Assembly (NCBI GenBank): GCA_964448045.1
Contig: CAYUVF010000072.1
Location: 1 to 16,747 of the forward strand
Origin: CAYUVF01 sp964448045
GTDB taxonomy: Bacteria > Bacteroidota > Rhodothermia > Rhodothermales > Salinibacteraceae
Length of the DNA: 16,747 nucleotides
Reading direction: 5' to 3'
In this document: positions 8,047-14,470 of the stretch, one piece after another
Numbering within the stretch: the stretch's first letter is position 1
How the letters are laid out: each line of letters opens with the position of its first letter
Notes under the pieces: generated by a model
Seen by the model: only the letters and a program-made list of their open reading frames with translations
The model's database searches: none
Told to the model about the DNA's origin: nothing
Position numbers and translations under genes: made by a program

Positions 8047-8757
8047 TCAACGTACCAATTGCACAAACGCCTCATCCATCGAATCCGCGCCAAACCGTTC
8101 CTTCACTCCATGCGGCGTGTCGAGCGCCTCGATCCGGCCGTCGACCATGATCGAGACGCGGTCGCAGTACTCGGCCTCATCCATGTAGTGCGTGGTCACC
8201 AGGAGCGTGACGCCCTCGTGCGCGGCTTCGTAGATCATGTCCCAGAACTGCCGCCGCACGATGGGATCGACGCCGCTCGTCGGCTCGTCGAGAAAGACGA
8301 CCTTGGGGCGATGCAAGACGGCCACAGAAAACGCGAGCTTCTGCTTCCAGCCGAGCGGGATCTCACCGATGAGCGTATCGCGGGCGTGCCGCAGATTGAG
8401 CTGGTCGAGCAGTTCCTCCGTCCGCTTACGGATGGTGCGGCGGGACAGGCCGTAGATGCCGCCGAACAGCCGGATGTTTTCGCGCACCGTGAGGTCGCTG
8501 TACAGCGAGAAGCGCTGGCTCATGTACCCGATGTTCTGCTTGATACGCTCGGCGTCGGTGCGCACGTCGAAGCCGGCGACGGTGGCGGTGCCCTCGGTGG
8601 GCGCGAGCAGCCCCGTCAGCATGCGGATGGCCGTCGTCTTCCCCGCGCCGTTCGCCCCCAGAAAGCCGAAAATCTCGCCCTCGTCGATGTCGAACGAGAT
8701 GTGGTCGACGGCGGTAAAGTCGCCGAATTTGCGCGTCAGATTATCAGCGCGAATCAT
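8047..8757 (-). CDS. ABC transporter ATP-binding protein (equivalent to YbhF C-terminal half)
   Basis: This 236-aa ATPase has Walker A GANGAGKT (34-41), Q-loop Gln81 in YMSQRFSLY, Walker B VVFLDEP (153-159) and H-loop His190 in TTHYMDEAE. The signature motif is degenerate: PLGWK (134-138) stands where LSGGQ is expected. In the E. coli YbhF type, two ATPase domains are fused and the C-terminal one has, from memory, a comparable PLGW signature; here the two halves are separate genes. It is proposed to form a heterodimer with the ATPase at 9131-10054, sitting on the two permeases at the inner membrane. It ends 2 bp from the hairpin array, and a degenerate octamer repeat starts 9 bp before its ATG. 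Confidence 0.93.
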   Translation of the reverse strand: MIRADNLTRKFGDFTAVDHISFDIDEGEIFGFLGANGAGKTTAIRMLTGLLAPTEGTATVAGFDVRTDAERIKQNIGYMSQRFSLYSDLTVRENIRLFGGIYGLSRRTIRKRTEELLDQLNLRHARDTLIGEIPLGWKQKLAFSVAVLHRPKVVFLDEPTSGVDPIVRRQFWDMIYEAAHEGVTLLVTTHYMDEAEYCDRVSIMVDGRIEALDTPHGVKERFGADSMDEAFVQLVR

Positions 8758-8766
8758 GGATTCAGT

Positions 8767-8806
8767 TCGAGTTTGGGGTTACGGGCGTTTGGGTGTGCAG
8801 GCGTGC
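8767..8806. repeat. Degenerate 8-bp tandem repeat upstream of the second ATPase start
   Basis: Octamers on the plus strand are TCGAGTTT, GGGGTTAC, GGGCGTTT, GGGTGTGC and AGGCGTGC, roughly GGGNGTKY. Units match at about 5 of 8 bases or better. The series lies 9-49 bp upstream of the ATPase ATG at 8757 (minus strand). Confidence 0.5.
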
Positions 8807-8907
8807 AAAAACCTCTACAGACCGCCACTGCAATTTCAATTCAGCAACTTTTGTATCTGGGATGAACTTTGAACTGACCGCACTGCTTTAAACTTGCGTG
8901 TTCTTTC
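8807..8907. other. Unexplained part of the ATPase-ATPase spacer
   Basis: The full gap between the two ATPase genes is 8758-9130 (373 bp). This 101-bp stretch between the octamers and the large palindrome is less GC-rich than the genes. I see no gene, clear promoter or strong repeat in it. Confidence 0.4.
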
Positions 8908-9045
8908 CAGCCTTGAAGAGTCGGGCGCTCGGACGGCGGCAGACGCGGAGCGACCAAAATCAATCTTGTTTGAGGGAGCGTAGCAACCGAGTTCGATTGA
9001 TTTTAGCAAAGCGGGAGCCGCCGTCAGCCCGACTCTTCATAGCTG
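8908..9045. repeat. Large nested palindrome (about 138 bp)
   Basis: Paired arms from outside in are CAGC 8908-8911 with 9042-9045; TGAAGAGTCGGGC 8914-8926 with 9027-9039 (13 bp, perfect); GACGGCGGC 8932-8940 with 9017-9025 (9 bp, perfect); CGC with GCG at about 8944-8946 and 9011-9013; and AAAATCAATC 8956-8965 with 8995-9004 (10 bp, perfect). The apex 8974-8988 is a 15-nt hairpin GG-GA-GC-GTA-GC-AA-CC. No flanking target-site duplication is visible, so there is no direct sign of transposition. Confidence 0.85.
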
Positions 9046-9059
9046 TGATCTTTTTTGTC

Positions 9060-9104
9060 CATTTTTGGATCTAGCCAAAAATGAACGCCAACTCATTTTT
9101 GGCT
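9060..9104. promoter_or_regulatory. Three-arm alternative hairpin, possible attenuator or terminator
   Basis: AGCCAAAAATGA (9073-9084) and TCATTTTTGGCT (9093-9104) form a perfect 12-bp stem with an 8-nt loop. The middle arm can instead pair with CATTTTTGG at 9060-9068 (9 bp, 6-nt loop), so the two hairpins exclude each other. The site lies 27 bp after the first ATPase stop in the transcribed direction. The stem is A/T-rich and not a classical terminator. Confidence 0.55.
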
Positions 9105-9130
9105 CTCCTCAAGTCTCGGGTCCCGCTTGC

Positions 9131-10054
9131 TCATCCAGCCTCGCCCTCCGCGCTCATCAGCGCGATGAACTGATCTTCGATACTGGCCTCGATGGGGCAC
9201 ACCTCAACGGTAGAGAGTCCTTCGGCTTCGAGATGGTGCTGCAGATCTGCGGGACGGGCCTCGGCGCGCGCGTCCGTATAATGCACGACCTCCCCGAACG
9301 GATACACGGCCGCGGCGTGCGGATACGTGCGGAGTAGCTGTAGCAGTCGGTAGCGATCATCGGCGCTGACGGCGAGGAGGGGGCGCTCGTACTGAGCCGT
9401 GATGGCGGCCGGTGTGTCGATCTGCAACAGACGCCCCTCCTGCATCAGCGCGACGCGATCGCAGCGCACGGCCTCGTTCATGTACGGCGTCGAGACGATG
9501 ATCGTGAGCCCGGTGCTTTGCAGCCGGTCCAGCATGTCCCAGAACTCGGTGCGGGAGACGGCGTCGACGCCGGTCGTCGGCTCGTCGAGCACGAGGAGAT
9601 CAGGCCGGTGAACGAGCGCGCAGGAGAGCGCGAGCTTTTGCTTCATGCCGCCGGAAAGCGCCCCCGCCCGCCGGTCGCGGAACGGCTCGATTTGCTGATA
9701 GATGGGCGCGATCACGTCGTAGTTCTGCTCGACGGTCGTGCCGAACGCACTGGCGAAAAACTCCAGGTTTTCCTGCACGCTGAGGTCCGGATACAGCGAG
9801 AAGCGGCCCGGCATATAGCCGAGGCGCGTGCGGAGCGTCCGGTAGTCCTCAACGATGTCCAGCCCGAGCACGGTGGCGGCGCCATGATCCGGTAACAGCA
9901 GCGTCGTAAGCAGGCGGAAGAGCGTCGTCTTCCCCGCCCCATCCGGCCCGATGACGCCGAAGATTTCGCCTTCGCTCACGGCGAAGCTCACGTCGCGGAC
10001 GGCGGTCACGTCGTCGAAGGACTTGCTGAGACGTCGAGCGTTGATCACGGGCAT
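9131..10054 (-). CDS. ABC transporter ATP-binding protein (equivalent to YbhF N-terminal half)
   Basis: This is a 307-aa ATPase. The start at 10054 (MPVINARRLSKSF) is chosen because the upstream in-frame extension is repeat-derived and unlike the family. It has Walker A GPDGAGKT (36-43), a canonical signature LSGGM (133-137) and Walker B LLVLDEP (153-159). Two key residues are missing: the Q-loop reads YMPGRF (Gly83 instead of Gln) and the H-loop reads STPYM (Pro190 instead of His). An extra C-terminal domain of about 85 residues follows the ATPase core. With the partner ATPase it should form one complete and one degenerate nucleotide site. It lies 73 bp downstream of HlyD. Confidence 0.92.
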   Translation of the reverse strand: MPVINARRLSKSFDDVTAVRDVSFAVSEGEIFGVIGPDGAGKTTLFRLLTTLLLPDHGAATVLGLDIVEDYRTLRTRLGYMPGRFSLYPDLSVQENLEFFASAFGTTVEQNYDVIAPIYQQIEPFRDRRAGALSGGMKQKLALSCALVHRPDLLVLDEPTTGVDAVSRTEFWDMLDRLQSTGLTIIVSTPYMNEAVRCDRVALMQEGRLLQIDTPAAITAQYERPLLAVSADDRYRLLQLLRTYPHAAAVYPFGEVVHYTDARAEARPADLQHHLEAEGLSTVEVCPIEASIEDQFIALMSAEGEAG

Positions 10055-10059
10055 TTTAT

Positions 10060-10091
10060 GAATGGACGAGTGGATGAATGGAGGACACGAG
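10060..10091. repeat. 8-bp tandem repeat (GARTGGAN) just upstream of the first ATPase
   Basis: Octamers on the plus strand are GAATGGAC, GAGTGGAT, GAATGGAG and a diverged GACACGAG. The series starts 5 bp upstream of the ATPase ATG (minus strand, 10054) and occupies the HlyD-ATPase spacer. Confidence 0.7.
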
Positions 10092-10127
10092 CCGCAGGTG
10101 ACTGACCAAGTAAAAGACGAAGGTGGA

Positions 10128-11057
10128 TCAATCGGTGTCTTCCATTCCTCCTTTCTTCCTTTCCTCCTCTCTGTCCGCAAAGCGGACCTCCCCGGGCATG
10201 CCGATCTTGAGCAGGCCGTCGGGATTCGGAACGCGCACCTTGATGGCGTAGACGAGGTTGACGCGCTCCTCTTTCGTCTGGATCATGCGCGGCGTGAACT
10301 CGGCCTCCTCCGCGATCCACGACACGGTCCCGTCGACCGCCTGATTCTCGGTTTTGTTCTTGTCGACGAGGACGGTCACCGGCTGCCCGAGGCGCACGCT
10401 CGGCAGCTGCGCTCCGCTGATGTACGCGCGGAGGGTCAGCGTATCGAGGTCGGCCACGGTGTAGAGCGGGGCGCCGGGCTGGACGAGTTCGTGCGCCTCG
10501 GCGTGGGTGGTGAGCACAATGCCGCTCATAGGCGCCACCAGCTCGCTGTCGCGGATCTGCTCATCGACCTGCGCGATGGAGGCGTCGAGCGCGGCGATCT
10601 CGTCGCGAATCGTGCGGAGCTGCACGCGCGTCGCCTGAATGCGCCGCTCCAACACGCGGACACGACCGGTGATGTCGTCGAGCTGGCGCTGCGTGGCGGC
10701 GTTGTCGGCGACGAGGCGCTCGGTGCGCGCCTGCTCGGTGCGGGCCACATCCAGCTCGGTCTCCAGCACGTCGATCTCGCCGCGGACCTGGTCGGTGCGG
10801 GTGCGGGCCGCCGCGCGCTGCGCCCGGAGCTGCCGCCGCTTCAGGGCGAGTTGCGTCGTGTCGATGAGCCCGACGTTCGTGCGCGCCGTCAGCCGCGTGC
10901 CCTCCTGCACGCTGAACCGCTCCAGCGTGCCGCTCACCTCGGCCGAGACGGTCACTTCCGTCGCCTCGAAGTTACCGTAGGCATCCGACCGCTCGCCGTT
11001 GCCGGCGCAGCCTGCGATCAGGAGCATCCATCCGATCAACCAAGAAAGGTGCTTCAT
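10128..11057 (-). CDS. HlyD/YbhG-type periplasmic adaptor lipoprotein
   Basis: This 309-aa membrane fusion protein starts at 11057, where its ATG overlaps the upstream stop as ATGA. The N-terminus MKHLSWLIGWMLLIAGCAGN is a lipoprotein signal peptide with lipobox IAGC and lipidated Cys17. It is followed by the first half of the lipoyl domain (TVSAEVSGTLERFSVQEGTRL), a long Arg/Glu/Gln-rich coiled-coil hairpin at about 72-170, the second lipoyl half (DSELVAPMSGIVLTTHAEAHELVQPGAPLYTVADL), and a beta-barrel domain ending near GMPGEVRFAD. It bridges the inner-membrane ABC complex and the TolC-like channel. The last 15 or so residues (REEERKKGGMED and on) are encoded by an 8-bp repeat and look like an accidental extension. 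Confidence 0.93.
   Translation of the reverse strand: MKHLSWLIGWMLLIAGCAGNGERSDAYGNFEATEVTVSAEVSGTLERFSVQEGTRLTARTNVGLIDTTQLALKRRQLRAQRAAARTRTDQVRGEIDVLETELDVARTEQARTERLVADNAATQRQLDDITGRVRVLERRIQATRVQLRTIRDEIAALDASIAQVDEQIRDSELVAPMSGIVLTTHAEAHELVQPGAPLYTVADLDTLTLRAYISGAQLPSVRLGQPVTVLVDKNKTENQAVDGTVSWIAEEAEFTPRMIQTKEERVNLVYAIKVRVPNPDGLLKIGMPGEVRFADREEERKKGGMEDTD
10143..10174. repeat. 8-bp repeat inside the 3' end of the HlyD gene
   Basis: Octamers on the plus strand are CATTCCTC, CTTTCTTC, CTTTCCTC and CTCTCTGT. On the coding (minus) strand this is a purine-rich run encoding the charged tail of the HlyD protein. Confidence 0.65.
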
Positions 11058-12310
11058 GGGCGTTCGCTGCCAATCGTGGTGAGGTATTGGACGCGCGCCT
11101 GCAGCCGTTGCAGCCGGTGCAGGCGCTGCTGGAGCCGGGCGCGAAAGACGTCGTTGCGCTTCTCCAGATAGTCCGCCGTCGTGATGACGCCGTTGTCGAG
11201 CTGGCTCGCGGCCTGCGCTTCGATACGCTGCCGATGCGCGATGAGCCGGGCATCCAGCTGGAGGGCTTCCGTGAGCCGCTCGATATCGTTCCGATACCGC
11301 GCAAGCGCCAGCCGGAGGCTCCGGCTGAAGGCTTCTTCCTGTGTGTCGACGATGCGCTGCTGCGCGGCCAGGGCGTCCTGCTCTCGATCGGCGCGGTTCC
11401 AGTCCCAGAGGGTCCACCGCAACCGCACGCCGACGAGTCCAAACGCCTGGAACGCGTCGTCGAACCGGTTGAGGCCGGGCCGCCCGACCCCGCCCTGGGC
11501 AAAGGCCGATACCTGCGGCTTCAGATCGACATCGGCCATGTCGGCCTGCTGCTGAAGCTGCCGCTTCGTCTGGTCGAACACGGCGTACTCGGGCCGCCGA
11601 CGCGGCAGTCGATCGGACGCGATGGCGGATACGTCGGGCATCGCCAGCACGGCATCCTCCGCGAGCGACCGCCCCGTCAGCTCGCCGAGCCGAGCCAACG
11701 CCGTCCGCCGATCCGCGTGAACCGTGACGCGCCGCTGCTGGACGGTGATCCGTTCGGCATCCAGCTCGTCGAGGGCCCCCGGAAGCGCCGCGCCCTGCTC
11801 GACGCGCGCCGCGATCGCCTGTCGCTGCGCCTGCAGATCGTCGTCCAGCACCCGGAGCTGCTCCTGCTGCGCCTGCAAGATCAGCACGGCAAAATAGGCC
11901 TGATTCACCTGTTCGCGCACCGGATAGCGCTCGGCCCGGGCGGAGGCCTGCGCCACGTCACGCCGGATCCGCTGGAGCTGGCGCTGCTCGGCCGTGGCCC
12001 CGCCGTCGTACAGCAGCTGATCCACATTCAGCGTGAGCTGGTACTGGTCCCGGCTCGGCGACGGGACCGACGCGTTCGGCAGCGGGATGTCCACCGCCGT
12101 CACGTCCGACTGCACGGCGGCCTCCCCCTGCGCCGCCACCTCCGGGTAGTAGCGCGTCGCGAGGTTGTCGAGGCGCAACTCGGCCATCTCCGCCTCCAAC
12201 GTCAGCTGCTGCGTGCGCGGATCCTGCTGGAGGGCGGCCTGCTGCAGCTCCGCCAGCCGGAGCGTATCCGGCGGCGCCATCACCAAAACGAGAGCAATCA
12301 AAAGCGTCAT
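11054..12310 (-). CDS. TolC-family outer membrane efflux protein
   Basis: This 418-aa outer membrane factor begins at 12310 with an ATGA overlap onto the TetR gene and ends with an ATGA overlap onto HlyD. A short hydrophobic N-terminus (MTLLIALVLVMA) is a plausible signal peptide. The body shows the two-fold repeat of TolC proteins: long Gln/Arg/Ala-rich helices (for example 110-200 and 300-400) separated by strand-forming segments such as YQLTLNVDQLLYDGG and VGVRLRWTLWDWNRADREQ, the usual beta-barrel/helix transition motifs. It should form a trimeric channel and periplasmic tunnel joined to the HlyD adaptor. The length is typical. Having the channel gene in the operon differs from the enterobacterial ybh cluster, which relies on a separate TolC. 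Confidence 0.92.
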   Translation of the reverse strand: MTLLIALVLVMAPPDTLRLAELQQAALQQDPRTQQLTLEAEMAELRLDNLATRYYPEVAAQGEAAVQSDVTAVDIPLPNASVPSPSRDQYQLTLNVDQLLYDGGATAEQRQLQRIRRDVAQASARAERYPVREQVNQAYFAVLILQAQQEQLRVLDDDLQAQRQAIAARVEQGAALPGALDELDAERITVQQRRVTVHADRRTALARLGELTGRSLAEDAVLAMPDVSAIASDRLPRRRPEYAVFDQTKRQLQQQADMADVDLKPQVSAFAQGGVGRPGLNRFDDAFQAFGLVGVRLRWTLWDWNRADREQDALAAQQRIVDTQEEAFSRSLRLALARYRNDIERLTEALQLDARLIAHRQRIEAQAASQLDNGVITTADYLEKRNDVFRARLQQRLHRLQRLQARVQYLTTIGSERP

Positions 12311-12912
12311 GGCCGAAGCGCATTTAGAAAGAATGCGGGCAGATCGTGTTGGCGCTGCTCGAGGAAGTCGCCAAACTCCTCGCCGTCGAAGCCGAGCACC
12401 AGTTCCAGCATCGGCCGTGCGACGAAGGGGAAAACGCAGAGGGCGATCAGGTTTACGACAAACTGCTCGGTGGAAATGGGCCGGATGGCGCCGGCCTCAA
12501 GCTGCTCCTCAAGCTGAACCCGGAGCGGCTCCAGATCGGGCGTCCCGATGGAGCGCACAAACTGGCGGGCCCGCTCGGGGTGGTGATTGATCTCGTGGAT
12601 CACGAAACCGGGCAGATGTGGGTTCTCGCCGAGGAAATCGGTGTACTCCCGGATCACCGTGTCCACCTTGTCCTCCAGCGGCTGATCGCCCGTAAGCACG
12701 CCGAAGATCCGCGGCAGAAAGTGACTCGCCGCTTCCTGAAAGACCGCTTCGGAGAGCCGATCCTTACTCCGGAAATAGTAGTGCACCATAGCCTTGTTGA
12801 TGCCCGCCTCATCGGCAATCTCTTGCATCCGGGCCTTCGCCGTACCCTGTTCGAGGAAGACCTGCTTGGCCGCCTCGAAGATTTTCTGCTCGGTGTCGGT
12901 CTGATCGGCCAT
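12307..12912 (-). CDS. TetR/AcrR-family repressor of the efflux operon
   Basis: This 201-aa protein has a TetR N-terminal HTH (TEQKIFEAAKQVFLEQG, then MQEIADEAGINKAMVHYYFRSKDRL at 29-53) and a helical ligand-binding C-terminal domain. It is the first gene of the operon and overlaps the TolC-like gene by 4 bp, so it is co-transcribed with the pump. This is typical of drug- or metabolite-responsive local repressors such as CecR. A palindrome over the start site of its own promoter (12945-12964) is the probable binding site. The inducer is unknown. Confidence 0.93.
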   Translation of the reverse strand: MADQTDTEQKIFEAAKQVFLEQGTAKARMQEIADEAGINKAMVHYYFRSKDRLSEAVFQEAASHFLPRIFGVLTGDQPLEDKVDTVIREYTDFLGENPHLPGFVIHEINHHPERARQFVRSIGTPDLEPLRVQLEEQLEAGAIRPISTEQFVVNLIALCVFPFVARPMLELVLGFDGEEFGDFLEQRQHDLPAFFLNALRP

Positions 12913-12944
12913 GTACGCTCTGCCCGTGTTGATTTAACTCGAAG

Positions 12945-12964
12945 TTTTAACTAACTGGTTAAAC
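12945..12964 (-). promoter_or_regulatory. Predicted TetR operator
   Basis: TTTAAC (12946-12951) and GTTAAA (12958-12963) form an inverted repeat with a 6-nt spacer, adjoining the -10 element. A further TTTAACT copy at 12933-12939 repeats the half-site. The position over the transcription start fits autorepression. Confidence 0.6.
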
Positions 12965-12991
12965 TATACGATTATATAATAGCAAAGTCAA
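12963..12991 (-). promoter_or_regulatory. Sigma70-like promoter of the efflux operon
   Basis: On the minus strand, TTGACT (12986-12991) is followed after exactly 17 nt by TATAGT (12963-12968). The spacer is A/T-rich and includes the palindrome ATTATATAAT (12971-12980). The predicted start site falls around 12956, inside the operator, about 45 nt before the TetR ATG. Confidence 0.65.
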
Positions 12992-13184
12992 ATCGGAGTC
13001 GAATCATCCCGGAATCGGACGTGACCGCGCTACTGCTGGTATGGCGCATCTCACGAAAGGCCCGATGGGTATCCGGCGCGGGCGCATCAATCGGGCCGTG
13101 TGAAACTGTGCGTCTGGGACACGAGTGTTATGCCTACCCTGAATCCCTTTGCGTCGAGTATCTTTGAGTTTTCTTGCTGCTTTT
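12992..13184. other. Rest of the divergent TetR-LacI intergenic region
   Basis: This is upstream of lacI. It contains an 8-bp inverted repeat, GGCCCGAT (13059-13066) with ATCGGGCC (13090-13097), of unknown meaning. A TATCTTTG at 13159-13166 fits the Bacteroidota -7 consensus TAnnTTTG, but no matching -33 element is seen. No small ORF stands out. Confidence 0.4.
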
Positions 13185-14180
13185 ATGGGTGTTACCATTC
13201 GCGATGTTGCCAAGGCCGCTGGCGTTTCGGCGACGACGGTCTCGCGGGTCTTTAACCACAGTGAACTGGTGAACTCGAAGACCCAGAAGGAAGTGCGGGC
13301 GGTGGCAACCCGGATGGGCTACCGCCCGAATGCCACGGCCCAGAGCCTCAGTCAGGGGCGTACGCAGGCCGTGGGCGTGATCGTACCGGCCCCGCATGGA
13401 GAGTTCTTTTCGGAGATCATTCGCGGCATCGACGAAGTCGCGCAGGAAGCCGATCATTATCTGCTGATTTCCAGCGTCCACTACAGCGTATCGGAGAGCG
13501 CGGCCGCACTGGACGCCCTTCGGAGCCGGGTGGACGGCCTGCTTATCATGACGACCCACGTCGAGGCACAGAAGAATTTTCTGACGGGCACCGAGCTTGA
13601 CGTCCCCGTCGTGTTCATGAACAGCGCGATGGGCGACAGCTCGTACAATGCGTTCGAGATCGAAAATCAGGCAGGTGCGTACGCGGCCACCCGGCATCTC
13701 ATCGAGCGCGGGCACACACGCATCGGAATCATCCTGGGCCCCCGGGACAGCCACGACGTTCGCGAGCGGATCGCGGGATACCGCGCGGCCCTTGCGGAAG
13801 CAGGCCTCGATCCCGATGCACAGGCCGTCATCGAGGGCGACTTTACACAGGCCAGTGGATATGCCGCCGGCCAGGACATCCTGGCCCTCGATCCGATTCC
13901 CGATGCGTTCTTTTCGTGCAACGACTACATGGCCATCGGGACCATGGCTGCGCTTCAGGAGGAGGGGATTCGCATTCCCGACGACATCGCCATCGCCGGG
14001 TTTGACGATATTCCGAGTGCGCGCTACACCACCCCATCGCTCACCACGGTGCGGGTGCCGGTGTACGACCTCGGGCGCCAGGCCGCCGAGCGCCTCATCA
14101 CCATGATTCATGCTGAGGGACCTATCACTTCCTGCCATCGCACGCTCCGGTCGAAGCTCGTGGTGCGATCGAGCACGTAA
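13185..14180 (+). CDS. LacI-family transcriptional regulator
   Basis: This 331-aa regulator is read from the ATG at 13185 (MGVTIRDVAKAAGVSATTVSRVFN), the standard LacI start; an upstream TTG would add 12 unlikely residues. The HTH is at about 4-24 and the hinge helix at about NATAQSLSQG. The periplasmic-binding-protein-like sugar domain runs from AVGVIVPAPHGEFFSEIIRGI to IAIAGFDDIPSARYTTPSLTTV, with the usual conserved GFDD and TTP segments. The hinge motif predicts a palindromic operator with a central CpG, which is what is found twice just downstream (14282-14301, 14317-14332). It most likely controls the adjacent susC and a carbohydrate uptake locus to the right. The ligand is unknown. Confidence 0.94.
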   Translation: MGVTIRDVAKAAGVSATTVSRVFNHSELVNSKTQKEVRAVATRMGYRPNATAQSLSQGRTQAVGVIVPAPHGEFFSEIIRGIDEVAQEADHYLLISSVHYSVSESAAALDALRSRVDGLLIMTTHVEAQKNFLTGTELDVPVVFMNSAMGDSSYNAFEIENQAGAYAATRHLIERGHTRIGIILGPRDSHDVRERIAGYRAALAEAGLDPDAQAVIEGDFTQASGYAAGQDILALDPIPDAFFSCNDYMAIGTMAALQEEGIRIPDDIAIAGFDDIPSARYTTPSLTTVRVPVYDLGRQAAERLITMIHAEGPITSCHRTLRSKLVVRSST

Positions 14181-14211
14181 TCCGCATAATATCCCCGCTC
14201 TGCGGCGCTGA

Positions 14212-14281
14212 GCGTCTATTTTAAGAAAAATCAGCGTTCGACTTGCAGTTTTCCGCTGCGTTACAGTATCATAATAGACGC
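14212..14281. repeat. 9-bp inverted repeat bracketing the susC promoter
   Basis: GCGTCTATT (14212-14220) and AATAGACGC (14273-14281) are perfect reverse complements 52 bp apart. They flank the predicted -35/-10 region and the second abuts the first LacI operator. The role is unknown; it could be a second regulator's site or chance. Confidence 0.45.
14243..14272 (+). promoter_or_regulatory. Possible susC promoter
   Basis: TTGCAG (14243-14248) and TATCAT (14267-14272) are 18 nt apart, ending 9 bp before the first LacI operator. That is the right place for a repressor to block initiation. The -10 is a weak match and the call rests largely on position. The leader to the ATG at 14471 would be about 190 nt. 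Confidence 0.4.
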
Positions 14282-14301
14282 GAGTGAAACCGGTTTCACT
14301 C
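14282..14301. promoter_or_regulatory. LacI-family operator O1
   Basis: GAGTGAAACCGGTTTCACTC is a perfect 20-bp palindrome with central CpG and the TGAAACCGGTTTCA core typical of LacI/GalR sites. It lies about 100 bp after the lacI stop and 170 bp before the susC start. Confidence 0.85.
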
Positions 14302-14316
14302 TTTTTTTCGACCTGA

Positions 14317-14332
14317 ATGAAACCGGTTTCAT
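14317..14332. promoter_or_regulatory. LacI-family operator O2
   Basis: ATGAAACCGGTTTCAT is a perfect 16-bp palindrome sharing a 14-bp core with O1. The two centres are 33 bp apart, about three helical turns, so bound dimers would lie on the same DNA face. Confidence 0.85.
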
Positions 14333-14373
14333 CTCAATGTGACAGGCGATGCTGATCGGCGATTCGCAGAAGC

Positions 14374-14391
14374 GGGTGCGAGGGCGCACCC
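14374..14391 (+). other. Hairpin in the susC leader
   Basis: GGGTGCG (14374-14380), loop AGGG, CGCACCC (14385-14391) form a 7-bp GC-rich stem about 80 nt before the susC start. No U-run follows, so it is not a typical terminator. It may affect translation or leader stability. Confidence 0.4.
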
Positions 14392-14470
14392 ACTCGGAAG
14401 CGCTTCGATCGAGATGGCATCAGCCCTTCACTGTTCCCGTTGATCTTTCTTCTGCAGAGTCCCAAACGTC

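Noticed and set aside
8908..9045. MITE or IS remnant
   Set aside because: The termini are palindromic but no target-site duplication or transposase fragment is seen; left as an unclassified palindrome.
11087..12517. Long plus-strand ORF opposite the TolC-like gene
   Set aside because: It is antisense to a well-supported gene with 4-bp overlaps at both ends and has no family motifs.
13059..13097. Operator for LacI autoregulation
   Set aside because: The GGCCCGAT/ATCGGGCC repeat has a 23-bp spacer and does not resemble the AACCGGTT sites downstream.
13159..13166. Bacteroidota-type -7 element for lacI
   Set aside because: TATCTTTG fits TAnnTTTG but lacks a -33 TTTG at the right distance, so no promoter is called.
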